The notes under the pieces were generated by a model. That model worked only from the letters and a program-made list of their open reading frames with translations. It searched no databases and had not been told where the DNA came from. The translations under genes and the position numbers were made by a program. A DNA stretch of 64,000 nt from positions 1 through 64,000 of the forward strand of contig NZ_VZQQ01000023.1 in the NCBI RefSeq assembly GCF_014397785.1. The letters run 5' to 3'. Of the stretch, positions 1-7,013 are shown piece by piece; position 1 is the first letter of the stretch; each line of letters starts with the position of its first letter. The stretch is from Paraburkholderia podalyriae. GTDB lineage: Bacteria > Pseudomonadota > Gammaproteobacteria > Burkholderiales > Burkholderiaceae.

Positions 1-43
1 GTATGAGTTCCTCTCTGCCAGCTGCGTAAGCGGAATTTCGCAT
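1..43 (-). CDS. 5' end of a gene running off the left edge, product unknown
   Basis: An ATG at 43 (minus strand) is preceded by a strong ribosome binding site, AAAGGAGG, and opens a reading frame to the window edge beginning MRNSAYAAGREELI. Only 14 codons are visible, so the product cannot be recognised. The 81 bases between this start and the repeat end at 124 match in layout the 82 bases between the IS110 transposase start and the repeat end at 1541, and both starts share GCATCATGCG around the ATG. I infer it may be the transposase of a second, related IS110 element lying in tandem; an unrelated gene is possible. Confidence 0.5.
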   Translation of the reverse strand, partial: MRNSAYAAGREELI

Positions 44-109
44 GATGCCCTCCTTTAACGCGAACCGATGCGATGTGGGAATTGTAGGGCTCCGCGTTAT
101 CGCGTCCCT

Positions 110-124
110 TTCATAGCATCTATC
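110..124. repeat. Left copy of 15-bp direct repeat (14/15) bracketing the IS110 element
   Basis: TTCATAGCATCTATC differs at one base from TTCATAGGATCTATC at 1527-1541, in the same orientation. On the minus strand each copy is followed 81-82 bases later by an ATG. The repeat is therefore better read as the start of two related element ends in tandem than as a simple target duplication. Confidence 0.6.
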
Positions 125-307
125 CGCTGGCGTATGGCCAGCCTCATCCTTTATGCGCGTTACGCCGGAACCTGTTCCGGGAGCATGCCCCATCTGTTTA
201 ATCGGTCGCGTTAGCAACCCGCCATCAACACGGGCATGTTCACTTCAAACTCTCGATCGACAGGTATCGTTCCACCCTTGATTGCGTTGTCGCGATACCT
301 TTCGGGC
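125..307 (-). ncRNA. Candidate bridge/seek RNA region in the non-coding end of the IS110 element
   Basis: This 183-base stretch directly follows the transposase stop codon. Read on the transposase strand it holds four successive inverted repeats: AGGTATCG/CGATACCT (262-269 with 293-300), CATGCCC/GGGCATG (184-190 with 232-238), CCGGAAC/GTTCCGG (165-171 with 174-180) and GCTGGC/GCCAGC (126-131 with 137-142). In IS110-family elements the longer non-coding end encodes a structured guide RNA (bridge RNA, or seekRNA in the IS1111 group, where it lies 3' of the transposase gene). Position, length and stem-loops fit. Transcription and guide loops are inferred. Confidence 0.45.
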
Positions 308-1459
308 TCAGACTGACTTCAGTTGTGCGCCTTCGGGTATCACGCCGTCCTTCAAGTAGCGCCACAGCGCGATCGCGAGGCGTCGTGCTACTGCGACGAT
401 CGCAATGCGCCGCACGCGGCGATTCGGTCCCGTGCCTTGCGTGCGCTGGTTGAACCACTGCGCCAGTGCACTGCCAGGCTGGTAACGGATCCAGCACCAC
501 GCCATCTCAATCAGCAGTGCGCGCACGCGACGGTTGCCCTGCCTGCTGATCCCCTGGTCCACCTGGCTCTCGCCACTGTCGTAGGGTTGTGGAACCAGCC
601 CTACGCAGGCCCCAACTTCGCGCCGGTTATGGAAGTCCCGCCAGAACAGCTCGAGCGCTAGACGCGAGCCACCCACCGGGCCAATGCCATTTAGCTGCGT
701 CAGAAGATCGATCCTTTCGCGTGCGGGTGCGGGCAGGCCAGCGTGTTGCGTTTTCTCGAGTGCCGCGAGTTGCTGCACGGCCAGCGCCAGCCGTTCGCAC
801 TCGCGCAGCAGCCGCTCCCGCAGCTCGCGCGGCAGTGGCGCACCGTCGTGACACCGCACCTGGTCACGGGCGAGGCGGGCGGCGAAGGCCTTGTGGTCAA
901 CCTCATCCCAGCAGCCGAGCGTGACAAGCAGTTTGCGCATCCGGTCACGATGCTGTAGCACCTCTTTCTGCAGTTCCCCTCGGTCGCGCATCAGATGGCG
1001 GGACGCTTCGTCCTGCGGTGACGGCACGTGCACCACGTGCATGCGGTCGCGCTCGCCGCGCAGCCACGCGCGCAGGCTGATCACCAGCCTGATTGCATCA
1101 AGCCGGTCAGTCTTGGCACGCCGCTTGTGGCGCTCGACCGGAATGCTCGCTGGATCGACCACATGACACTCGATACCGCGTGCCCGTAGCGCCCGATAGA
1201 TCCAGAACGCGTCCTGGCCGGCTTCATAACTCACGACAAGGTGCACGCCCGCGGGCAGCGACCACTTCAGCTTCTGTTGTTCGATCACTTCCAGCACGGC
1301 CTGTAGGCGCGCGGGGGCTTGCGGTTGCGCTACGGTGTACACCGCCGGCTGCTCCCGCTGCCCGTCGTGCAACGCTACCTTCCACTTCGCCGCAGCGAGT
1401 TCGAGTGACACCGCCAGCGCCGGTTCCGCAGTACGCGTGTATCCCTGATCTGTACGCAT
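308..1459 (-). CDS. IS110/IS1111-family transposase
   Basis: This 383-residue protein is the size of IS110 recombinases, which use an N-terminal RuvC-like DEDD domain plus a C-terminal domain with an essential serine (IS116/IS110/IS902 domain). Visible signs are VVSYEAGQD in the N-terminal half, RRAKTDRLDA supplying two aspartates, a helix-hairpin-helix-like LNGIGPVGG around residue 260, and YDSGESQVDQGISRQGNRR holding the likely catalytic serine. At the usual first aspartate (G-I-D-V) this protein reads SLELA, so the first acid appears to be glutamate. The frame is full length and looks intact. It probably cuts and joins DNA at sites chosen by the element's own RNA. Confidence 0.93.
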   Translation of the reverse strand: MRTDQGYTRTAEPALAVSLELAAAKWKVALHDGQREQPAVYTVAQPQAPARLQAVLEVIEQQKLKWSLPAGVHLVVSYEAGQDAFWIYRALRARGIECHVVDPASIPVERHKRRAKTDRLDAIRLVISLRAWLRGERDRMHVVHVPSPQDEASRHLMRDRGELQKEVLQHRDRMRKLLVTLGCWDEVDHKAFAARLARDQVRCHDGAPLPRELRERLLRECERLALAVQQLAALEKTQHAGLPAPARERIDLLTQLNGIGPVGGSRLALELFWRDFHNRREVGACVGLVPQPYDSGESQVDQGISRQGNRRVRALLIEMAWCWIRYQPGSALAQWFNQRTQGTGPNRRVRRIAIVAVARRLAIALWRYLKDGVIPEGAQLKSV

Positions 1460-1526
1460 GATGCTCTCCCGTGAGCAAACCTCGGTACGCCGATTTTAGG
1501 CGTTAGCCAGTCGACGACCTGGATGC

Positions 1527-1541
1527 TTCATAGGATCTATC
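1527..1541. repeat. Right copy of the 15-bp direct repeat at the outer end of the IS110 element
   Basis: TTCATAGGATCTATC sits between the transposase upstream region and the truncated spermidine-synthase-like frame that starts at 1542. It matches 110-124 at 14 of 15 positions. Confidence 0.6.
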
Positions 1542-1715
1542 GCCAGCGACACGCTCGACCCCGCCGCGCTGAGCGCCGACGCGCTGGCCGGGCGTCTGGC
1601 CGCGCGCGGCATCGATTCGCTGCGCCATTACGAACCAGCCCTGCACGCGGGGCTATTCTCGGCAGCGCGATCGGTGCGCGATAAACTGAGCCCATTGATG
1701 AAGTCGTCCATTTGA
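1542..1715 (+). pseudogene. C-terminal remnant resembling spermidine synthase, cut by the IS element
   Basis: An open frame runs from the IS boundary to a TGA at 1713-1715, giving 57 codons without a start of its own. It includes ARGIDSLRHYEPALHAGLF, which resembles the C-terminal end of polyamine aminopropyltransferases (compare RYYNPAIHTAAFALP in E. coli SpeE). The part left of the IS (1-109) does not carry the missing N-terminal portion, so the locus has suffered more than one clean insertion. The assignment is from remembered family sequence and is moderate. The stub is presumably inactive. Confidence 0.5.
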
Positions 1716-1818
1716 AGCGTGGACACCGTGTGCGAATCGGTTCGAGCGATGTCCGCATGCCGCGCCCGACCGTAAACTGCAACAGTGGCCTCGCGCCCCA
1801 CGAGCTCCGGAGAACTCC

Positions 1819-2232
1819 ATGACCGCCCCCCGCCCCGCCGGTGTGCCCTGGCTGACCCCCTATCTAACGGTGCGCGACGCGCGCGCGTCGACGGCTTTCT
1901 TTTCGGCGGCGTTCGGCTTCGAAGTGCGCGACAGCGTGCAGGACGACGGGGTCGTCATGCACGTCGAGATGACCTATCAAGGCCAGTTGATCGTGATGTT
2001 CGCGCCCGAAGGCGCGTTCGGTTCGACCGCGAAGACGCCGAAAAGCGCAGACACGATCGCGCCGCAATCGTTCTATGTGTATGTCGAAGACGTCGACGCC
2101 GTGTATGCTCGCGCGCTCGTGGCCGGCGCCAGGTCGCTGAGCGAACCGCAGGACCAATTCTGGGGCGACCGCTTCGCGCAGGTCGAGGATATCGACGGCT
2201 ATCGCTGGGCACTTGCCCGCCACCTTTCCTGA
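1819..2232 (+). CDS. VOC-superfamily protein (glyoxalase/bleomycin resistance/PhnB-like)
   Basis: This 137-residue protein has the features of small PhnB-like vicinal-oxygen-chelate proteins. It opens with PYLTVRDARASTAFFSAAFGFE, a beta-alpha-beta start, has a central VMHVEMTYQGQLIVMF, and ends with DRFAQVEDIDGYRWALARHL, the usual G-(D/Y)-x-W-x-x-A close. Family members bind a divalent metal or act as dimeric binding proteins; the substrate cannot be read from sequence. GGAG at 1809-1812 lies six bases before the ATG. The next gene, rsmE, starts 19 bases after its stop, so the two may be co-transcribed. The upstream 100 bases show no clear promoter. Confidence 0.85.
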   Translation: MTAPRPAGVPWLTPYLTVRDARASTAFFSAAFGFEVRDSVQDDGVVMHVEMTYQGQLIVMFAPEGAFGSTAKTPKSADTIAPQSFYVYVEDVDAVYARALVAGARSLSEPQDQFWGDRFAQVEDIDGYRWALARHLS

Positions 2233-2251
2233 ATTCGAGAGTCTTTCGTCG

Positions 2252-2992
2252 ATGCCCCGTTTTTTGGTCGATACGCCGCTTTACCCCGACGACGTGATCG
2301 CGCTACCCGACGACGTGGTGCGCCACGTGGCCGTGCTGCGCCTACAGCCTGGCGATTCGCTCGTGCTGTTCAACGGCCAGGGCGGCGAATACAGCGCCGA
2401 ACTCGTCGAGGTCGAACGCCGTTCGGCTCGCGTGAAAATCGGCGAGTTTCGCGCGGTCGAGGTCGAGCCGCCGTATCGGCTGATGCTCGCCCAAGGCATT
2501 GCCGGCGGCGACAAGATGGACTGGCTGATCGAGAAGGCGGTCGAACTCGGCGCCTCGGGCTTCGCGCCGCTCACGACCGCTCGCTGCGTCGTGCGGCTCA
2601 CCGGCGAGCGCGCGCAGCGGCGGCAGCAGCACTGGCAGGGGGTGGTGCGGGCATCGTGCGAGCAGTGTGGGCGTAATCGTCTGCCGGAGGTGATGCCGGT
2701 GCGGGAACTAGGCGCGTGGCTTGATACGCTGCCGCGCGAGCCCGCGCCCGACGAGTTGCGCCTGCTGCTGTCGCCGCGCGCGAACATCGGCTTTGCAGCG
2801 TTGCCCGACGCGCCGCCGCACGGCGGCGTAACACTGCTGATCGGCCCCGAAGGAGGACTTTCCGCCGACGAGGAAGCCGCCGCCGTCGAACAGGGCTTTA
2901 CCGCCGTGGGCCTGGGTCCGCGTGTGCTGCGCACGGAAACCGCGGGGATCGCGGTGCTGGCAGCGCTGGCGGCGCGTTGGGGCGGTTGGTAA
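2252..2992 (+). CDS. rsmE: 16S rRNA (uracil-1498-N3)-methyltransferase RsmE
   Basis: RsmE methylates N3 of U1498 in the decoding region of 16S rRNA using S-adenosylmethionine. The 246-residue protein has the N-terminal PUA-like part (MPRFLVDTPLYPDD) and the SPOUT-fold C-terminal knot. The AdoMet loop is IGPEGG at about residues 197-202, followed by LGPRVLRTETA at about 222-231. The frame stays open upstream to 2213, but the start at 2252 is chosen because family members begin MPRF/MTRF and the upstream part overlaps the VOC gene. A strong terminator follows the gene. Confidence 0.93.
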   Translation: MPRFLVDTPLYPDDVIALPDDVVRHVAVLRLQPGDSLVLFNGQGGEYSAELVEVERRSARVKIGEFRAVEVEPPYRLMLAQGIAGGDKMDWLIEKAVELGASGFAPLTTARCVVRLTGERAQRRQQHWQGVVRASCEQCGRNRLPEVMPVRELGAWLDTLPREPAPDELRLLLSPRANIGFAALPDAPPHGGVTLLIGPEGGLSADEEAAAVEQGFTAVGLGPRVLRTETAGIAVLAALAARWGGW

Positions 2993-3023
2993 GCGGGAAC
3001 TGGCTTGAGCAGCGCGCGCAAAA

Positions 3024-3060
3024 GCAAAGGCCCGCCAGTTAGCGGGCCTTTGCCGTTTTT
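3024..3060 (+). terminator. Rho-independent terminator after rsmE
   Basis: GCAAAGGCCCGC (3024-3035) pairs perfectly with GCGGGCCTTTGC (3042-3053) around a six-base loop, followed by CGTTTTT. It closes the VOC-rsmE transcript 30 bases after the stop and separates it from the convergent barstar-like gene. Confidence 0.9.
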
Positions 3061-3120
3061 ACCGCGACGTTCGCTGCCAGATTCGAGCAAAGCGCCTGAA
3101 GAAGCGAAGTCTGACGAAGC

Positions 3121-3681
3121 TCAAGCGAACGAGTAAAACACCCGGAACGCGACCTTGCGCTCGGCCCAGAATTCGGCCGCTTCCCGGAACACGTCGAGCA
3201 GCGTCTCGCGCCCTTCCTTGTCGAATTTCTGCGCGATCGGCAGGTGTTCGAGCACGATCACGAAGCCGGGCTGCGCGCCGGCCTTGTGCACGAGGTCGGT
3301 CAAGCAATCGTAAAGCGCGTCGTAGTTCTTGCCGAAATGCTTGGGAAACAGGAACGACGTCGCGATCGTCTCGAGCACTTCCTGCTTCGAGGCGGCGTTC
3401 GCGCAGTATGCATACAGGAAGTGCTGGCCCAGCTGGTTCGCCTCATCGGCGAGATCCTGCACGCGGAACGCGCGGATCGACTGCACGATATTCGGCCGCA
3501 CCGTCCTGAAAAGGCTCATGGGCTCCTCGTTCGATGAAACCACCGTGCCAGCCTCGCTTTGATTGTCGCGACCCTGCTCGTCGGCGCGCATCTTCATGAC
3601 GCGCTGGAATAAATTGCCGTCGCCGGCCGCGAAAAGATCCGTCGCGACTCCGGAATCGTGCGCGTAGATGTTGTCGCTCAT
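3121..3681 (-). CDS. Barstar-family ribonuclease inhibitor with N-terminal extension
   Basis: Barstar-type proteins bind and block barnase-type RNases in the cytoplasm. The C-terminal 100 residues carry the family pattern: SFLFPKHFGKNYDALYDCL, then VIVLEHLPIAQKF and EFWAERKVAFRVFYSF. With the start at 3681 (MSDNIYAHD) the protein has 186 residues, about 85 more than classical barstar. A shorter start at 3519 (MSLFRTVRPN) is preceded by GAGGAG and would give about 132 residues. The extension uses codons like the rest of the gene, so I keep the longer form. The gene begins 16 bases after the stop of the secreted RNase gene, which makes a toxin/immunity or self-protection pair likely. Confidence 0.85.
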   Translation of the reverse strand: MSDNIYAHDSGVATDLFAAGDGNLFQRVMKMRADEQGRDNQSEAGTVVSSNEEPMSLFRTVRPNIVQSIRAFRVQDLADEANQLGQHFLYAYCANAASKQEVLETIATSFLFPKHFGKNYDALYDCLTDLVHKAGAQPGFVIVLEHLPIAQKFDKEGRETLLDVFREAAEFWAERKVAFRVFYSFA

Positions 3682-3697
3682 GCCATTCATCCCGATG

Positions 3698-4111
3698 TCA
3701 TTCAACAATACGATTAAGACTGGTGTAATGGTCGTCCGAGTAATAACAATTGTCGGTCCGCTGTAGCGGACCTCCGCAGACGATGCGGCGCGCCCCGCGA
3801 TTACGCGCGTGAGGCGTGGGGACGGTGTATTCGTGGTAATAACCGCGCCGATGGGCGGGCAGCACCCGTTCGTAGTTGCCGAATACGATGCCGTCCTTCT
3901 GATACGGATAAGGCCCGCCGGCGGCAACGAGGTTCAACGTATTGACCGCCTCGCGCGGCAATTGCGCCAGCGCGATAGTGCCTACCTGCGCTTGCGCCTC
4001 AGCGGGCGCCGAATACTCTCGCGCTAGCGCCTCGGGCGCGGAACTGGACAACGCGCAGAGCGCGGCAGCACCGATCAGCACGCGTTTCATGCGCAACCAG
4101 TTGCGTGCCAT
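3698..4111 (-). CDS. Secreted barnase/RNase Sa-type ribonuclease
   Basis: This 137-residue protein starts with a signal peptide (MKRVLIGAAALCALSSSAPEALA after a short basic lead) and is followed by a microbial RNase domain of the barnase/RNase N1/T1/Sa fold. Visible active-site elements are YYHEYTVPTP (general-base glutamate), NRGARRIVCGG (arginine) and CYYSDDHYTSL (acid histidine). FGNYERVLP matches the conserved F-x-N-x-E-x-x-LP strand. The catalytic set looks complete, so an active extracellular or periplasmic endoribonuclease is expected. The barstar-like gene follows at once. Start 4111 has GGGGA ten bases upstream; 4090 (MKRVL) is an alternative. Confidence 0.88.
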   Translation of the reverse strand: MARNWLRMKRVLIGAAALCALSSSAPEALAREYSAPAEAQAQVGTIALAQLPREAVNTLNLVAAGGPYPYQKDGIVFGNYERVLPAHRRGYYHEYTVPTPHARNRGARRIVCGGPLQRTDNCYYSDDHYTSLNRIVE

Positions 4112-4270
4112 GTATCAGGTTTCCCCGCTGTCAGACCACGAGTTTGACGACCATGAAAGTCGTAAGGGTATCGCTAATAGCCTTTGGAATCAACGTTCGA
4201 CGGACCGACGACACCCGCCGCGCGCCGCGGAGAAGCCGGTGGTCGGGACTTTGACGACTTTTGACAGTAT

Positions 4271-4292
4271 GTTTAGCTCGATCGGGCTAAAC
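4271..4292. promoter_or_regulatory. Palindrome upstream of the candidate small RNA, possible operator
   Basis: GTTTAGC (4271-4277) and GCTAAAC (4286-4292) form a perfect 7-bp inverted repeat around TCGATCGG, itself nearly symmetric. A TTGACA lies just upstream at 4261-4266 and the palindrome's right arm overlaps TAAACT, but their 21-bp spacing is too long for a standard sigma-70 pair. It could be a regulator site or a promoter element; the factor is unknown. Confidence 0.4.
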
Positions 4293-4299
4293 TGAGCTC

Positions 4300-4474
4300 A
4301 GCCGTGACCGAACACAGCGCGCAGGCGGTGCAAGCGGCCGCTGGCCGAGGCGTTCGATTCCGGTTGTTAGAGCCTGGAACTACTCAGCCGAAAGGCTGTG
4401 TCATTGCCATTTTTCGGGGTGGCGATCCCCAGCTTGCCCCGAGGGCGTGCCGATTGCGGGCACGCCCTTTTTTT
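4300..4474 (+). ncRNA. Probable small non-coding RNA with its own terminator
   Basis: No convincing protein is coded here, yet the stretch ends in a textbook terminator and is rich in stems. CAGCC-GAAA-GGCTG (4385-4398) is a hairpin with a GNRA tetraloop, and GGGGT...ATCCCC with an outer CGGGG/CCCCG pair lies between about 4415 and 4441. A 77-codon frame at 4304-4537 runs through the terminator and has no recognisable features. The RNA would be about 150-175 nucleotides and convergent with maeB. I do not recognise it as 6S, tmRNA, SRP RNA or a known riboswitch. The 5' end is a guess. Confidence 0.5.
4443..4474 (+). terminator. Rho-independent terminator of the candidate small RNA
   Basis: GGGCGTGCC (4443-4451) pairs with GGCACGCCC (4459-4467), followed by seven T. 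There is no plus-strand protein gene before it for more than 1 kb, which is the main argument for an RNA gene. Confidence 0.88.
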
Positions 4475-4533
4475 CAGGGCACGTCGGTTGGAGAACCGGC
4501 GCCGGGCCTGTCGCGGCCCGTAGCAATATGCAG

Positions 4534-6828
4534 TTAGCGGGTTGCGCTGACGTCCGCAACCAGCAGCGCGGCCATGTTGACGATCCGGCGCACCGTCGCC
4601 GACGGCGTCAGCACGTGCACCGGCTGGGCCGCGCCGAGCAGGATCGGGCCGATCGCGATGTTGTTGCCGGCCGCCGTCTTCAGCAGGTTGTACGAGATGT
4701 TGGCCGCGTCGATGTTCGGCAGCACCAGCAGGTTCGCGTCGCCTTCGAGCGTCGAATCAGGCAGCACCTCGCGGCGCAGGTTGGCGTCGAGCGCGACATC
4801 GCCGTGCATTTCGCCGTCAACTTGCAGCTCCGGTGCACGTTCGCGCAGGATCTCCAGCGTATCGCGCATTTTCTGCGCGGTCGGCGCATTGCTCGAACCG
4901 AAGTTCGAATGCGACACGAGCGCAACCTTCGGCTCGATACCGAAACGGCGCACTTCCTCGGCCGCCATGATCGTGATCTCGGCCAGCTCGGCCGGCGTCG
5001 GATCGACGTTCACGTGCGTATCGACGAGGAAAATCTGCCGATTCGGCAGCACCAGTCCATTCATCGCCGCGTAGACCTTCGCGCCCGGCTTCTTGCCGAT
5101 CACCTGGTCGATGAAGTGCAGGTGGCGGTGCGTCGTGCTGACCGTACCGCAGATCATGCCGTCCGCCTCCCCCTTTTTGACCATCATGGAGCCGATGAGC
5201 GTGGTGCGGCGGCGCATCTCGAGCTTGGCCATCTGCGTGGTGATGCCCTTGCGCGACATCATCTTCGCGTATTCCTGCCAGAACTCGCGATAACGTTCGT
5301 CATGATCGGTATTGACGACCGTGTAGTCCTGCCCCGCGACGAGCCGCAGGCCATAACGCGCGATACGCTGCTCGATCACCGCTGGCCGGCCGATCAGGAT
5401 CGGCTTGGCGAGCTTTTCGTCGACGACGATCTGGATTGCGCGCAGCACACGTTCTTCTTCGCCTTCCGCGAACACGATGCGCTTCTTTTCCGGCTCGACG
5501 CTGCGCGCGAGCTGGAAAATCGGCTTCATCGTCGTGCCGCTGTGGTAGACGAACTGCTGCAGATGCTGCGCGTACGCGTCCATGTCCTCGATCGGACGCT
5601 CGGCGACGCCGCAGTCCATCGCGGCCTTCGCCACTGCGGGCGCGACCTTGACGATCAGACGCGGATCGAAGGGCTTGGGAATCAGGTATTCCGGTCCGAA
5701 CGACAGATCCTGGATGCCGTACGCGGTTGCGACGATATCGCTCTGCTCCTGGCGCGCCAGTTCGGCGATCGCGTTGACCGCGGCGATTTCCATCTCGCGC
5801 GTGACCGTCGTCGCGCCGGCGTCGAGCGCGCCGCGGAACAGGAACGGGAACACGAGTACGTTGTTCACCTGGTTCGGGTAGTCGGTGCGGCCCGTGCATA
5901 ACACCGCGTCCGGACGCACTTCGAGCGCGAGTTCCGGCAGGATTTCCGGCGTCGGATTCGCGAGCGCGAGAATCAGCGGCTTGGCGGCCATCTGCCTGAC
6001 CATGTCCTGCTTGAGCACGCCACCAGCCGACAGGCCGAGGAAAATGTCCGCGCCGTTGATCACCTCGGCGAGCGAACGCGCGTCGGTTTCCTGCGCAAAA
6101 CGCTCCTTGACCGGGTCCATCAGTTCGGTGCGGCCCTTGTAGACCACGCCCGCGAGGTCGGTCACCGTGATGTTTTCGAGCGGCAGGCCGATGTCGACGA
6201 GCAGGTCCAGACATGCGAGCGCCGCCGCGCCCGCGCCGGAGGAGACCAGCTTGACTTCCTTGATGTCCTTGCCGACGACCTTCAGGCCGTTGGTGACCGC
6301 GGCCGCGACGACGATGGCAGTGCCGTGCTGGTCGTCGTGGAAGACCGGAATCTTCATGCGCTTGCGGCATTCGCGTTCGACGATGAAGCAGTCCGGCGCC
6401 TTGATGTCTTCGAGGTTGATGCCGCCGAAGGTCGGCTCGAGCGCGGCGATGACCTCAACCAGCTTGTGCGGATCGGTTTCGTTTATCTCGATATCGAACA
6501 CGTCGATGCCAGCGAACTTCTTGAACAGCACGGCCTTGCCTTCCATGACCGGCTTCGACGCGAGCGGCCCGATGTTGCCGAGACCCAGCACCGCGGTGCC
6601 GTTCGTGACGACGCCGACCAGGTTGCTGCGCGCGGTGAAGCGCGCGGCGTTCAGCGGGCTCTCGACGATTTCCTCGCACGCGAACGCGACACCCGGCGAA
6701 TAAGCCAGCGCGAGGTCGCGCTGGTTGAGCATCTGCTTGGTCGGGGCAATCGCGATCTTGCCGGGAGTCGGGAACTCGTGGTAATCGAGAGCGGCTTCGC
6801 GGAGTTTGGTATTGACGGGATTCGACAT
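4534..6828 (-). CDS. maeB: NADP-dependent malic enzyme with C-terminal phosphotransacetylase-like domain (MaeB)
   Basis: MaeB oxidatively decarboxylates malate to pyruvate, producing NADPH, and links the TCA cycle to pyruvate. The 764-residue protein has the family's two parts. The malic enzyme domain (about 1-430) shows DLALAYSPGVA, the metal/substrate region PVFHDDQHGTAIV and a Rossmann SSGAGAAALACL. The rest is a phosphate-acetyltransferase-like region (MKPIFQLAR, ADGMICG, PNIDAANISYNLLK) that is regulatory in this family. Start 6828 (MSNPVNTKL) is chosen because it matches the usual N-terminus; the 15 extra upstream codons look non-coding. The gene stands alone, divergent from thiL, and ends 60 bases from the candidate small RNA terminator. 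Confidence 0.96.
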   Translation of the reverse strand: MSNPVNTKLREAALDYHEFPTPGKIAIAPTKQMLNQRDLALAYSPGVAFACEEIVESPLNAARFTARSNLVGVVTNGTAVLGLGNIGPLASKPVMEGKAVLFKKFAGIDVFDIEINETDPHKLVEVIAALEPTFGGINLEDIKAPDCFIVERECRKRMKIPVFHDDQHGTAIVVAAAVTNGLKVVGKDIKEVKLVSSGAGAAALACLDLLVDIGLPLENITVTDLAGVVYKGRTELMDPVKERFAQETDARSLAEVINGADIFLGLSAGGVLKQDMVRQMAAKPLILALANPTPEILPELALEVRPDAVLCTGRTDYPNQVNNVLVFPFLFRGALDAGATTVTREMEIAAVNAIAELARQEQSDIVATAYGIQDLSFGPEYLIPKPFDPRLIVKVAPAVAKAAMDCGVAERPIEDMDAYAQHLQQFVYHSGTTMKPIFQLARSVEPEKKRIVFAEGEEERVLRAIQIVVDEKLAKPILIGRPAVIEQRIARYGLRLVAGQDYTVVNTDHDERYREFWQEYAKMMSRKGITTQMAKLEMRRRTTLIGSMMVKKGEADGMICGTVSTTHRHLHFIDQVIGKKPGAKVYAAMNGLVLPNRQIFLVDTHVNVDPTPAELAEITIMAAEEVRRFGIEPKVALVSHSNFGSSNAPTAQKMRDTLEILRERAPELQVDGEMHGDVALDANLRREVLPDSTLEGDANLLVLPNIDAANISYNLLKTAAGNNIAIGPILLGAAQPVHVLTPSATVRRIVNMAALLVADVSATR

Positions 6829-7013
6829 AAGGCGGGCTTCGCAGTGCAGATTAGAATAGACGTTCGACGGCATTGTAGCCCCAATTGCCTACGCAATTCC
6901 TTCAATACGGGTACAACAGCCGCGACTGAAATAGCGTGAAAGCGCGTTGCGCCCCGCGCTCGATCAACCCGCTCCGCGCTACTCGTACCCTCGTTCTTCG
7001 CTCATCGTCCGCC

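Larger units (their letters stand above)
125..1541 (-). mobile_element. IS110/IS1111-family insertion sequence, about 1.42 kb
   Basis: The element contains one transposase gene (308-1459) with a short upstream end (82 bases) and a longer non-coding end downstream (about 183 bases). Members of this family are about 1.4-1.5 kb and usually lack long terminal inverted repeats. The right boundary is set by the sequence TTCATAGGATCTATC at 1527-1541, just before a truncated host gene. The left boundary is set by the near-identical TTCATAGCATCTATC at 110-124. The exact ends are inferred, not proved, because this family leaves only a very short core duplication. Confidence 0.65.

Noticed and set aside
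4304..4537. 77-codon frame overlapping the candidate small RNA
   Set aside because: It runs through the rho-independent terminator, begins without a ribosome site and shows no family features.
4447..5901. 484-codon plus-strand frame opposite maeB
   Set aside because: It starts in the small-RNA terminator and is antisense to a conserved enzyme.
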